The notes under the pieces were generated by a model that worked only from the letters and a program-made list of their open reading frames with translations, was not told where the DNA came from and did no database searches. A stretch of DNA of 64,000 nucleotides, from positions 1,922,001-1,986,000 of the forward strand of contig NZ_CP125781.1 of the NCBI RefSeq assembly GCF_030053895.1, read 5' to 3'. Shown here piece after piece: positions 43,755-51,911 of the stretch. How positions within the stretch are numbered: position 1 is the stretch's first letter; every line of letters starts with the position of its first letter. The translations under genes and the position numbers were made by a program. This DNA is from Trabulsiella odontotermitis. GTDB taxonomy: Bacteria > Pseudomonadota > Gammaproteobacteria > Enterobacterales > Enterobacteriaceae.

Positions 43755-45038
43755 ATGGCACAACAAAAACATGACGACGTGAACGAACCGTCACGTCGCC
43801 GTTTACTCAAAGGTATCGGCGTGCTGGGAGGCGCGCTGGCATTCAGCGGCGGATGTCCGGTCGCCCATGCGGCAAAACCGCAGAGCGCGCCGGGCACCGT
43901 ATCGCCGGATGCGCGTATGGAAACGCAACCGTTTTATGGTCTCCATCAGTCCGGCGTGCTGACGCCGCAACAGGCATCAATGATGCTGGTGGCGTTTGAT
44001 GTGCTGGCAAGCGACAAAGCCGAACTTGAGCGGCTGTTTCGTCTGCTGACGCAGCGCATCGCCTTTCTCACCGCGGGTGGCCCGGCACCGGATACGCCTA
44101 ATCCGCGCCTGCCGCCAATGGACTCCGGCATCCTCGGGCCGTACATCGCCCCGGATAACCTGACCATGACCGTATCCGTGGGGGATTCCCTGTTCGATAC
44201 GCGTTTTGGTCTGGCCGGAAAAGCGCCGAAAAAACTGCAAAAGATGACGCGCTTTCCGAATGATTCGCTGGATGCCTCGCTGTGCCACGGTGACCTGCTG
44301 TTGCAGATCTGCGCCAACACCCAGGATACAGTGATTCATGCGCTGCGCGATATTATCAAACACACGCCGGATCTCTTGAGCGTGCGCTGGAAGCGGGAAG
44401 GGTTTATCTCTGACCACGCGGCGCGCAGCAAAGGCAAAGAGACGCCAGTAAACCTGCTGGGCTTTAAGGATGGTACGGCGAATCCCGACAGCAGCGATGC
44501 GCCGTTGATGGACAACGTTGTCTGGGTAACTGCCGATCAGGACGAACCCGCGTGGGCGGTGGGCGGCTCTTACCAGGCTGTGCGCATCATTCAGTTCCAC
44601 GTTGAGTTCTGGGATCGCACGCCGCTGAAAGAACAGCAGACGATTTTCGGTCGCGACAAGCAGAGCGGGGCGCCGCTGGGGATGCAGCATGAGCACGACG
44701 TGCCGGATTACAGTCGTGATCCGAACGGCGACGTGATTGCCCTCGATAGTCATATCCGTCTGGCAAACCCGCGCACGCCGGAAACGCAGTCCAGCCTGAT
44801 GATGCGCCGGGGCTACAGCTACTCCCTCGGTGCAAGCAACTCCGGTCAGCTCGACATGGGGTTACTTTTTGTCTGTTATCAGCACGATTTGGAAAAAGGT
44901 TTCCTGACGGTTCAAAAAAGACTCAACGGCGAGGCGCTGGAAGAGTACATCAAACCGATTGGCGGCGGTTTTTTCTTTGTGTTGCCGGCAGCGAAAGATA
45001 AGCAGCACTATCTTGGGCAGACGCTGCTAACTGCCTGA
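43755..45038 (+). CDS. efeB: haem-dependent DyP-type peroxidase EfeB
   Basis: EfeB is a periplasmic dye-decolourising peroxidase that serves EfeUO, probably by oxidising Fe(II) or handling haem iron. The 427-residue precursor has a twin-arginine signal (SRRRLLKG followed by a hydrophobic stretch to about residue 40). The DyP motif GFKDGTANPD has the distal Asp, and the C-terminal half supplies the proximal His. The length is near E. coli (423 aa). Confidence 0.95.
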   Translation: MAQQKHDDVNEPSRRRLLKGIGVLGGALAFSGGCPVAHAAKPQSAPGTVSPDARMETQPFYGLHQSGVLTPQQASMMLVAFDVLASDKAELERLFRLLTQRIAFLTAGGPAPDTPNPRLPPMDSGILGPYIAPDNLTMTVSVGDSLFDTRFGLAGKAPKKLQKMTRFPNDSLDASLCHGDLLLQICANTQDTVIHALRDIIKHTPDLLSVRWKREGFISDHAARSKGKETPVNLLGFKDGTANPDSSDAPLMDNVVWVTADQDEPAWAVGGSYQAVRIIQFHVEFWDRTPLKEQQTIFGRDKQSGAPLGMQHEHDVPDYSRDPNGDVIALDSHIRLANPRTPETQSSLMMRRGYSYSLGASNSGQLDMGLLFVCYQHDLEKGFLTVQKRLNGEALEEYIKPIGGGFFFVLPAAKDKQHYLGQTLLTA

Positions 45039-45044
45039 TGCATA

Positions 45045-45074
45045 ACCTGCCCGCAAGGGCAGGTCTCATTTTTC
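45045..45074 (+). terminator. terminator of efeUOB
   Basis: ACCTGCCC, GCAA loop and GGGCAGGT (45045-45064), followed by CTCATTTTTCC. Confidence 0.88.
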
Positions 45075-45329
45075 CTCGTCAATAAATCCTTTTGACGCTT
45101 ATTGTTTTCTGTGCGCATAATTCAATTATCAATAATTCGATATTTTTTCTGATTCCAGGTTGTTGATATATTTCTGTAATATAAATACCAGATACTTCCC
45201 CGGACTGAACGGGAAGCTGAACGTTATGTTCAAGTAAAAAATATGTTGCACTAATGATAATTTGTGATGTACTTATTGACATAAGCGGTAGTTCCCGGCA
45301 GTGATGTAGTTCCACGATGGAGATCGCTA

Positions 45330-46397
45330 ATGGTTGCGTCCTGTACTGGACAAAGCAGAAAAGTAACAACCCGCAACACCCAGCACGGAGCCTCAGCCTC
45401 CGGCAGCGACTTCTTCACCCCTGAATTTTCCCCATTTTCTACAGCAAACGCATTCACCAGTGTGGCGCAGGGTGCTTCGCAACGTGCGCCTGCACTATTT
45501 TCACCAGCAAGCAATGGCTTACAAGGAAGCCAAACCTCAATCGTTCGTACGCATAGTCGTGCCGTTCAAGGCGCGTGTGATGAATACCAACAACGCAAGG
45601 TGCTATCCATGGGAAGACAAAAAGCAGTGATCAAAGCTCGTCGTGAAGCAAAACGTGTGCTGAGACGAGATTCACGTAGCTATAAACAGCGTGAAGAAGA
45701 ATCGGTCACCTCGCTTGTGCAGATGAGTGGCGTGGAATCAATTGGCATGGCACGGGAAGGCCGTGATACTTCTCCAGTTGAAGCACGCAATGACGCTCAG
45801 GTGCACTACCTGAATGCTATCGAGAGTAAGCAGCTGATCTTTGCAACCGGTGAAGCCGGATGCGGTAAAACCTGGATCAGTGCGGCGAAAGCGGCGGAGG
45901 CCCTGATACATAAGGATGTGGACAGGATCATTGTTACCCGTCCGGTCCTGCAAGCTGACGAAGATCTCGGCTTCTTACCCGGAGACATATCCGAGAAGTT
46001 TGCGCCTTATTTCCGCCCCGTTTACGACGTGCTTGTGAAGCGGCTGGGGGCATCCTTCATGCAATACTGCCTGCGACCAGAGATTGGTAAGGTGGAAATC
46101 GCGCCGTTCGCCTATATGCGTGGACGTACCTTTGAAAATGCGGTGGTGATCCTTGACGAGGCCCAGAACGTCACCGCAGCGCAAATGAAGATGTTTTTAA
46201 CGCGCCTCGGGGAGAACGTGACGGTTATCGTGAACGGCGACATCACCCAGTGTGATTTGCCCTCTGGCGTCCAGTCAGGGTTAAGCGATGCGCTCGCACG
46301 TTTCGAGGAAGATGAAATGATAGGTATCGTCCGTTTCACCAAAGACGACTGCGTACGCTCTGCGCTGTGCCAGCGTACGCTGAATGCCTATAGCTAG
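45330..46397 (+). CDS. phoH: PhoH family ATPase
   Basis: PhoH is a cytosolic P-loop ATPase induced by phosphate starvation in E. coli; related proteins act as RNA helicase/nuclease partners. The 355 residues include the long E. coli-type N-terminal extension (about 1-150, Ser/Thr/Gln-rich), Walker A GEAGCGKT at 174-181, Walker B VVILDE ending at 277, and the C-terminal Q/R-rich motif. The 291 bp upstream are AT-rich and I find no convincing CTGTCA-type Pho box, unlike the phosphate-controlled E. coli gene. Confidence 0.93.
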   Translation: MVASCTGQSRKVTTRNTQHGASASGSDFFTPEFSPFSTANAFTSVAQGASQRAPALFSPASNGLQGSQTSIVRTHSRAVQGACDEYQQRKVLSMGRQKAVIKARREAKRVLRRDSRSYKQREEESVTSLVQMSGVESIGMAREGRDTSPVEARNDAQVHYLNAIESKQLIFATGEAGCGKTWISAAKAAEALIHKDVDRIIVTRPVLQADEDLGFLPGDISEKFAPYFRPVYDVLVKRLGASFMQYCLRPEIGKVEIAPFAYMRGRTFENAVVILDEAQNVTAAQMKMFLTRLGENVTVIVNGDITQCDLPSGVQSGLSDALARFEEDEMIGIVRFTKDDCVRSALCQRTLNAYS

Positions 46398-46409
46398 ACG
46401 ACGGTTCTG

Positions 46410-46844
46410 TTACGCACTCAAGGCCCGGGAAACCGGGCTTTGTTTTTCATTAAACAGGGCATTCATTTTGAATGAATCATAATATCCCCAGATTTTTATG
46501 ATTTTCTGATGCTCCAGGCGCAGTACCCAGCAGTAGTGCATATTGAAATCTGCCCCGTTTTTGCCTTTACCCCCGGTCGCGTGGAATTGCAGGCAGGCGA
46601 GGTCGCCATCCACCATCATCGTATCGACGATCGGCACAGGCCAGGAGGCCAGCTTGTCATCCAGTCGTTTCAGCAACTGGTTGCGGTAGTTTTCCTTACC
46701 CCGGTAGCACCCTGCGACCGGAGATGTTCCCATGGCATTGAATTCCAGATCGTCGTGCAATGCGGCCATAAAATTCTCGCCCCATCCCTGATCTGCTATC
46801 GACTGAAAGAGCGACGACAAAAACAGGCGGTTTTCTTCACTCAT
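46410..46844 (-). CDS. NTF2-like (SnoaL-type) protein 1
   Basis: This 144-residue small protein fits the NTF2-like/SnoaL fold: an N-terminal helix pair (LFLSSLFQSIADQG), HDDLEFNAMG, GKENYRNQLLKRL, and a curved sheet with MMVDGDLACLQFHATG and MHYCWVLRLEHQKIIKIWGYYD. Such proteins are small-molecule isomerases, dehydratases or binding proteins; nothing here points to a substrate. GGAG precedes the ATG. It lies 4 nt after NTF2-like protein 2, so they form a two-gene operon divergent from the LysR gene. Confidence 0.75.
   Translation of the reverse strand: MSEENRLFLSSLFQSIADQGWGENFMAALHDDLEFNAMGTSPVAGCYRGKENYRNQLLKRLDDKLASWPVPIVDTMMVDGDLACLQFHATGGKGKNGADFNMHYCWVLRLEHQKIIKIWGYYDSFKMNALFNEKQSPVSRALSA
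46421..46447 (+). terminator. terminator of phoH
   Basis: AGGCCCGG, GAAA loop and CCGGGCTT, followed by TGTTTTT. The stem overlaps the last codons of the convergent gene at 46410. Confidence 0.85.
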
Positions 46845-46848
46845 GATC

Positions 46849-47412
46849 TCACTCCGTAATGGTGAATGGCTTCGGGTAGGTTGCGTTCAGCACATCTGAA
46901 AGACCTCGCGCCAACAGCTGGCGCGGCGCCGGGCTACCGTCGACGGGAAGCAGCGTTCTGCTGCGGATTTTCCAGCGTCCGTCGTGGCATTCAAGCTCCC
47001 AGCGGTTAATGACCACCCGGTGGATGCGGTACCCCGTGGACGTGCCATGATTCGCCATTTCCCGCGGCTCGCCCTGTTTATCCAGCTGTAACAGCTGCAA
47101 ATAGGAGGTGACAATGGCCTTATCGCCACGCAAATCGATAAGCGGTAAGCCGGTAAAATGCGCCAGCCCGCTGTTGATCGCCTCTTCATGCGCGGGTCTG
47201 AGAATGAACGCCGCGATGGCATCTACCCCTTTCGCACCATCCAGTCCCTCGCCACGATTAAACACGCCATCCTCCATATAGACGGAGGCCGTATATTCAG
47301 CGAGTCCGCTATCGGCACTCGGCGGATGCGCGGCAATCAGTTCATAAATCGCTAATTTCGCTTCGATTATCCGAAGCCGTTGTTCTGTGGTGAGTTGATT
47401 TTCGTCAGCCAT
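46849..47412 (-). CDS. NTF2-like (SnoaL_4-type) protein 2
   Basis: This 187-residue protein belongs to the SnoaL_4/ring-hydroxylating-dioxygenase-beta-like group, shown by the N-terminal KLAIYELIAAHPPSADSG, YMEDGVFNRGEG, the family-like LAHFTGLPLIDLRGDKAIVTSYLQLL, and the end HDGRWKIRSRTLLPVDGS. The ATG at 47412 follows GAGG; the frame also opens at a GTG at 47424. It is the first gene of a two-gene operon, 127 bp from a divergent LysR regulator, which suggests an inducible catabolic or detoxification role. The substrate is unknown. Confidence 0.72.
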   Translation of the reverse strand: MADENQLTTEQRLRIIEAKLAIYELIAAHPPSADSGLAEYTASVYMEDGVFNRGEGLDGAKGVDAIAAFILRPAHEEAINSGLAHFTGLPLIDLRGDKAIVTSYLQLLQLDKQGEPREMANHGTSTGYRIHRVVINRWELECHDGRWKIRSRTLLPVDGSPAPRQLLARGLSDVLNATYPKPFTITE

Positions 47413-47539
47413 ACCTCGCCTCACTTTGTTTTTTCAGGTCGGTTTGAAACGGTATGGTCAGTATAATTATTTTGTCTGATTACATAATCGGCGTACAACT
47501 GCATGCAGTGATTAGTTTTATTTAATAATGAGAGGATAA

Positions 47540-48433
47540 ATGATCAGCCGTACGCATTTTCTGGCGCTGAATACGTTTGTCATGGTCGCTGAGAAACTGA
47601 ACTTCAGAGCAGTTGCGGACCAACTGGGCGTCTCCGCGTCTGCCGTCAGCCAGCAAATCAACGGGCTTGAAGAGGATCTGGGGTTACGGCTTTTCAACCG
47701 GACAACGCGTTCCGTAAGCCTGACAGAGGATGGAAGGGCGCTTTACCTGCAAACTGCCCCCTTACTGGAAAATCTGTCCGGTGCGATCAGGCAGGCGCAG
47801 TCCCGCAGTCAGATCATCCAGGGCAGTATTCGCATCCATGCTTTTCGTTCTGCGGCGGACATGTTGCTGGACAGCAAAATCCCTTTCTTTCTTGCCGCGT
47901 TTCCTGATGTGCATATTGATGTCGCCATCCACGACTCCCCGGTTGATCTCATCGCGGGAGGATATGATCTTTCGCTTCGGCTGGGCGAAGTGCTCGCGCC
48001 CGGATTAGTGGCGGTTCCCGTTGGTGGGCCGTTGCATCAGATCGTGGTGGCAGCACCGTCTTATCTTGCGGCGCATGACCGCATCCGGCAGCCGGAAGAT
48101 TTAATTCATCACAACTGTATTGGCTGGCGATGGCCGGGAACGGTAACGCCGGAACCCTGGCAATTCGCTTATGACGGCCAGTTAAAAACGATGCCGGTGA
48201 GCGGAAATCTGGTGGTGGATGATCGCGAACGGCAATATCAGGCGGCGATCGCCGGCGTCGGTGTGGCTCAGGTCACCGAGGAGCGAGTGCGCGCACATCT
48301 CGCTTCTGGCGCACTTCATCGCATTCTTGAGACCTGGGAGACTGAATTCGCCGGATATTATCTTTGCTGGACCGCAGGACGCTCGATGTCGCCAGCAATG
48401 AGAGCATTTATTGACGCGTTGCGGCGTGCATAA
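47540..48433 (+). CDS. LysR-family transcriptional regulator
   Basis: The 297-residue regulator has an N-terminal winged helix-turn-helix (about 1-65; NFRAVADQLGVSASAVSQQI, then LFNRTTRSVSLTEDG) and a type 2 periplasmic-binding-like effector domain. The sequence belongs to the large YafC/DsdC-unrelated group that commonly regulates adjacent divergent genes. GAGGAT precedes the ATG. By position it probably controls the two NTF2-like genes; the inducer is unknown. Confidence 0.87.
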   Translation: MISRTHFLALNTFVMVAEKLNFRAVADQLGVSASAVSQQINGLEEDLGLRLFNRTTRSVSLTEDGRALYLQTAPLLENLSGAIRQAQSRSQIIQGSIRIHAFRSAADMLLDSKIPFFLAAFPDVHIDVAIHDSPVDLIAGGYDLSLRLGEVLAPGLVAVPVGGPLHQIVVAAPSYLAAHDRIRQPEDLIHHNCIGWRWPGTVTPEPWQFAYDGQLKTMPVSGNLVVDDRERQYQAAIAGVGVAQVTEERVRAHLASGALHRILETWETEFAGYYLCWTAGRSMSPAMRAFIDALRRA

Positions 48434-48455
48434 ACGTTATTCGTTATGTTAGCAG

Positions 48456-49841
48456 TTAATGGGGAAAATGCAGCCAGAATGTCGTCCGGCGCTGGTCGCA
48501 TGTTACACCACAGCGCCCCTGATGCAGTTGCATAATACTGCGAACAATCGACAGGCCCAGCCCGCTGCTGTTTTCCGAGGCGTGGCGTGCGCTGTCGGCG
48601 CGCCAGAAGCGATCGAACAACCTTTCCTGTTGCTCTTGTGGAATTGCATCGCCATGATTGGTCACGCTAATCAGCACGCCATCGGATTTCTGCTGCGTCT
48701 CAATGTGGACATCGCTATGGCTGTCGGCGTAGCGGATCGCGTTAGCCAACAGATTGGCGACGGCCCGCTGTAACAGGTCGGCATCGGCCATGATGTTTCC
48801 GGTGACCGAAAAGCGCAGGGTGATATGCCGCTCTTCCGCCGGGCCTTCAAAATACTCTGCCAGCGGATGCAGAACCGACTCCAGAGACAACGGCACTTTG
48901 TGAATCGCCTGGCTGGCATTTTCTGCCCGGGCAAGGAACAACATTTTGTCGATCATCGTCGACAGGCGCACCAGCTCTTCAAAATTGGAGCCGAGTAGCG
49001 CGGTGTAATAGGCTTCGGGACGTTTTTGCGTCAGCGCAATCTCCGTTTGCCCCAGCAAATTGCTGATCGGTGTGCGCAGATCGTGGGCCATATCCGCGCT
49101 GACCTGGCTCAGCTGTTGAAAGCTGGTTTCCAGCCTGTCCAGCATCTGATTAAAGGCGTTGATCAGCGGCTGTAGTTCGGTGGGCGTGCTGCGCAGGGTG
49201 ATGCGACGCCCCAGGTGGCGCACATCAATGGCTGATGTTTCTCTGGCGAGGCGTTGCAACGGCTGCAGGCTGCGCCGGGCTAATAAGGCGCTGAGGATGA
49301 TCACCGCCAGCGCGGCGCACAGCGTGATCAGGACAATCTGGCGCAGATAGTTCGCCTGGATTTGTGAACGCTCCGTCATGAGCCTGCCGGTAATAATTTC
49401 AAGCTGACGTGGCGGCTGACCGGTAATCGCCAGCGCGGCGGCTGAAATAAAGGGCACGCCATTTTGCGCAGGCTGATGATGCACATCGGTCAGGTTGAGT
49501 GGTCGGCTGGCAACCACCGGCACATGCTCAGGCAACGGACGCTGACCGGGATTCACCTCTATCAGCGGCGGCTGGCCCGGAAAACGCAGCACCAGCAGCG
49601 ATTCGGTGTTGCCCAGCATGTTAGTAAACAGGTGCGGCTTTTTGCGGAGCATCTGCTGGACATCTTCATCCAGCACCAGCGTGCGGATTTGATCCAGGCG
49701 GTTGAGTAACGCGGTGTCGTCGCGAATGCTCAGTTGCTGGCAAAGAGACTGATAGAGCGCCGTCCCCACGCCGATCAACACCACCAGTACCGCGGTTCCC
49801 ATCATCAGTGATAATCGGGTGCTGATGGCCAGGTTTCTCAT
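48456..49841 (-). CDS. heavy-metal-type sensor histidine kinase
   Basis: This 461-residue inner-membrane kinase is of the CusS/PcoS/HprS type. Two membrane helices (about 12-34 and 165-188) bracket a periplasmic sensor domain of about 130 residues; then come a HAMP segment and a dimerisation/phosphoacceptor helix with His253 (MAHDLRTPISN). The C-terminal ATPase domain has the N box (LLANAIRYAD) and G boxes (SSGLGLSIVRSIMQLHQG). The start overlaps the response-regulator stop by 4 nt. The signal could be copper, silver or oxidative stress; the sequence does not decide. Confidence 0.88.
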   Translation of the reverse strand: MRNLAISTRLSLMMGTAVLVVLIGVGTALYQSLCQQLSIRDDTALLNRLDQIRTLVLDEDVQQMLRKKPHLFTNMLGNTESLLVLRFPGQPPLIEVNPGQRPLPEHVPVVASRPLNLTDVHHQPAQNGVPFISAAALAITGQPPRQLEIITGRLMTERSQIQANYLRQIVLITLCAALAVIILSALLARRSLQPLQRLARETSAIDVRHLGRRITLRSTPTELQPLINAFNQMLDRLETSFQQLSQVSADMAHDLRTPISNLLGQTEIALTQKRPEAYYTALLGSNFEELVRLSTMIDKMLFLARAENASQAIHKVPLSLESVLHPLAEYFEGPAEERHITLRFSVTGNIMADADLLQRAVANLLANAIRYADSHSDVHIETQQKSDGVLISVTNHGDAIPQEQQERLFDRFWRADSARHASENSSGLGLSIVRSIMQLHQGRCGVTCDQRRTTFWLHFPH

Positions 49842-50515
49842 CGCTTTTCCTCACAGCAATAGCCCACGCCGTGCACGGTATGGATCAGCGGAAAGGCAAA
49901 AGGCGCATCCACTTTTTGCCGCAGGCGGCGGACGGCCACATCCACCACGTTAGTATCGCTGTCAAAATTCATATCCCAGACGCGCGAGGCGATAAGCGTC
50001 CGGGTCAGCACCTGACCGGGATTCTGCATAAACAGCTGTAGTAAGTTGAACTCTTTGTTGGTCAGATCCAGGCGTACGCCCGCGCGTTCCACCCGGCGGG
50101 TGGTGATATTCAGTCGCAGATCACCGACGTCCAGTTGTTCTTCCCGCTTCGCCTGTCCGCCCCGGCGTAGCGCGGTACGAATACGGGCCAGCAGTTCGGC
50201 AAACGAGAACGGTTTGACCAGATAGTCATCCGCACCGAGCTCCAGCCCCTTGAGTTTGTCTTCTAACGTGCCTTTGGCGGTGAGGAAAATCACGGGTGTA
50301 TCAAGCTGCTTATCCAGCTGCGCCATCACTTCCCAGCCATTCATCTGAGGCATCATCACATCTAACAGGATGAGGTCGTAATAGTACTCCTGAGCCATAA
50401 ACAGTCCTTCCTGACCATCTGGCGCGACATCAACCACATAACCGGATTCAGTTAAGCCGCTGCGCATGTACTCACGCGCCTTGGGTTCGTCTTCTATCAC
50501 CAGTATTTTCATCAT
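49838..50515 (-). CDS. OmpR/PhoB-family response regulator (heavy-metal type)
   Basis: The 225-residue regulator has a receiver domain (1-120) with acidic pocket EDE, phospho-acceptor Asp52 (LLDVMMP), the Thr in FLTAKG and the Lys in LVKPFS. A winged-helix output domain (about 130-225) has RVWDMNFDSDTNVVDVAVRRLRQKV, typical of CusR/PcoR/HprR. It partners the kinase immediately downstream and lies 36 nt after the hydrolase gene in the same direction, so the three are probably co-transcribed. Confidence 0.9.
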   Translation of the reverse strand: MMKILVIEDEPKAREYMRSGLTESGYVVDVAPDGQEGLFMAQEYYYDLILLDVMMPQMNGWEVMAQLDKQLDTPVIFLTAKGTLEDKLKGLELGADDYLVKPFSFAELLARIRTALRRGGQAKREEQLDVGDLRLNITTRRVERAGVRLDLTNKEFNLLQLFMQNPGQVLTRTLIASRVWDMNFDSDTNVVDVAVRRLRQKVDAPFAFPLIHTVHGVGYCCEEKR

Positions 50516-50551
50516 GGCTCCTGGACGTGTTCCCTGCGCAGCAGCGGTAAC

Positions 50552-51322
50552 TCATTTCTGCGCGATGTTGGCTGCTTGCTCAATCAATGTAGCGACTTCA
50601 TCGGGGCGAGACTGAAAAATGGAATGGCTGCCGTCGACTTCCACAGTATGACTTTTGGCGCGTTTAGCGTACATACGCTGCAAATCAGGATTAATGATTT
50701 TGTCCGATTTAGCCACCATATACCAGCTGGGTTTGGTTCTCCATGCGGCTTCAGTCACCACAGCCGCAAGCGAGGTTGGCGACGTGGGGATTTGCGCCTG
50801 TGCCTGAAACTGTGCCAGCTCACGCGGCAGGTCAGCAGCAAAATCACCCGGGAAGTACTTTGGATCAAGCATCACGTAGCCATCCGCGGTTTTAATAAAA
50901 GGATGGGCCGTGTTGGGATATTTTTTGCTGACTTCAGCCCGGTTCTCCCCGGCATCCAGCGCATGAGCGGCGATATAAACCAGCCCGGTGACTTTGGGGT
51001 CATTACCCGCCTGAGTGATAATCGCACCACCGTAGCTATGACCAACCAGAATGACCGGGCCATCCTGGCGGTCCAGAATACGTTGGGTTGCCGTGACATC
51101 GTCAGCAAACGAGGTTAACGGTTCCTGTACCAGCGTGACCTTGTAGCCATCTCGACTCAGAATATCGTAAACCGGTTTCCACCCGGAACCATCAACGAAG
51201 GCGCCGTGTACCAGCACAATATTTTTCACCGCGGCGGCCCCGGCGGCGTGGCTGACACCAGCCATCATCAGGGCTGCGGCGACAATGCTCAGTACTGCTT
51301 TGTTTTTCAGTTTCATGCTCAT
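50552..51322 (-). CDS. secreted alpha/beta hydrolase
   Basis: The 256-residue precursor has a signal peptide (cleaved near SHA, about residue 26), the oxyanion block VLVHGAFVDGSGW and the nucleophile elbow GHSYGG with Ser96; a C-terminal His (DGSHS) completes the triad. It resembles the plant-type esterase/salicylate-binding group (DUF/abhydrolase_6) found in many proteobacteria. Its place ahead of a two-component system suggests it is part of that system's regulon. The substrate is unknown. Confidence 0.8.
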   Translation of the reverse strand: MSMKLKNKAVLSIVAAALMMAGVSHAAGAAAVKNIVLVHGAFVDGSGWKPVYDILSRDGYKVTLVQEPLTSFADDVTATQRILDRQDGPVILVGHSYGGAIITQAGNDPKVTGLVYIAAHALDAGENRAEVSKKYPNTAHPFIKTADGYVMLDPKYFPGDFAADLPRELAQFQAQAQIPTSPTSLAAVVTEAAWRTKPSWYMVAKSDKIINPDLQRMYAKRAKSHTVEVDGSHSIFQSRPDEVATLIEQAANIAQK

Positions 51323-51432
51323 TTCTCCTCACAGGAATTGACTTTCGATGTGGGAGTGAGTGTAGCGAGAGGGTTCTGACAACAGGGTGAGTGAGTTATG
51401 ACAAAAAAATGACGGAGCGGGAGAGACATGCG

Positions 51433-51460
51433 AAAAAAAAGCCCGCATTAGCATGCGAGC
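51433..51460 (-). terminator. tRNA-type terminator, third copy
   Basis: GCCCGCAT/ATGCGAGC stem with an 8-nt T-run on the minus strand. It repeats the terminator of the two full tRNA-Ser genes, with TAGC instead of TTGC in the loop. Confidence 0.8.
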
Positions 51461-51473
51461 TCTTCTTCAAATA

Positions 51474-51492
51474 TGGCGGTGAGGGGGGGATT
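51474..51492 (-). pseudogene. truncated 3' end of a tRNA-Ser gene
   Basis: Nineteen bases here, including the encoded CCA, are identical to the 3' end of the complete tRNA-Ser(GGA) genes, in the same relation to a downstream terminator. Past 51492 the sequence changes to an unrelated stretch with CGCTCGCCC/GGGCAGCCCG-like and AACGTG/CACGTT inverted repeats (to about 51575). It ends near GGTTCTCATCCCCCC, which also flanks the 53941 tRNA copy. It is a recombination scar of a third tRNA copy. Confidence 0.75.
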
Positions 51493-51614
51493 GACTCGCT
51501 TCGCTCGCCCTGCGGGCAGCCCGCTCACTGCGTTCGCGATCTGTCCAACGTGCTAAAGCACGTTGTCGAACCCCGGTCGTGGGTTCTCATCCCCCCCGAT
51601 GCGGAGCTACATGC

Positions 51615-51642
51615 AAAAAAAAGCCCGCATTTGCATGCGAGC
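51615..51642 (-). terminator. terminator of tRNA-Ser copy 1
   Basis: GCCCGCAT, TTGC loop and ATGCGAGC, with an 8-nt T-run on the minus strand, 13 nt after the tRNA 3' end. Confidence 0.9.
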
Positions 51643-51655
51643 TCTTCTTTAAATA

Positions 51656-51743
51656 TGGCGGTGAGGGGGGGATTCGAACCCCCGATACGTTGCCGTATAC
51701 ACACTTTCCAGGCGTGCTCCTTCAGCCACTCGGACACCTCACC
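51656..51743 (-). tRNA. tRNA-Ser(GGA), copy 1
   Basis: This 88-nt class II tRNA has encoded CCA, acceptor GGTGAGG/CCTCACC, a long variable arm, T-loop GGTTCGAATCC and anticodon GGA (within CCTGGAAAG), reading UCC and UCU. It is identical to the copy at 53941-54028. E. coli serX occupies the corresponding place near ghrA as a single copy. Confidence 0.96.
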
Positions 51744-51911
51744 ATATTGTCTCGTTGCCTGACCGCGTAGGGGGCAACGGGGCGCTACTATAGGGAGTTG
51801 CAGGAAAACGGTCAAGCATATTTTCAGCTTTCTGTTTCATTCGGTTAAGCAATAATCATTCCCCGCCTCGTCCATGAGGCAGGGAACGGTTTATGCTTCG
51901 ATCTGCCCGGA

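Noticed and set aside
45079..45282. Short minus-strand frame upstream of phoH
   Set aside because: AT-rich promoter region, weak ribosome site and no recognisable family; more likely the phoH leader.
51391..51762. Open frames across the tRNA-Ser cluster on both strands
   Set aside because: They run through tRNA genes and terminators and repeat the same peptide at each tRNA copy, so they are artefacts of RNA-gene sequence.
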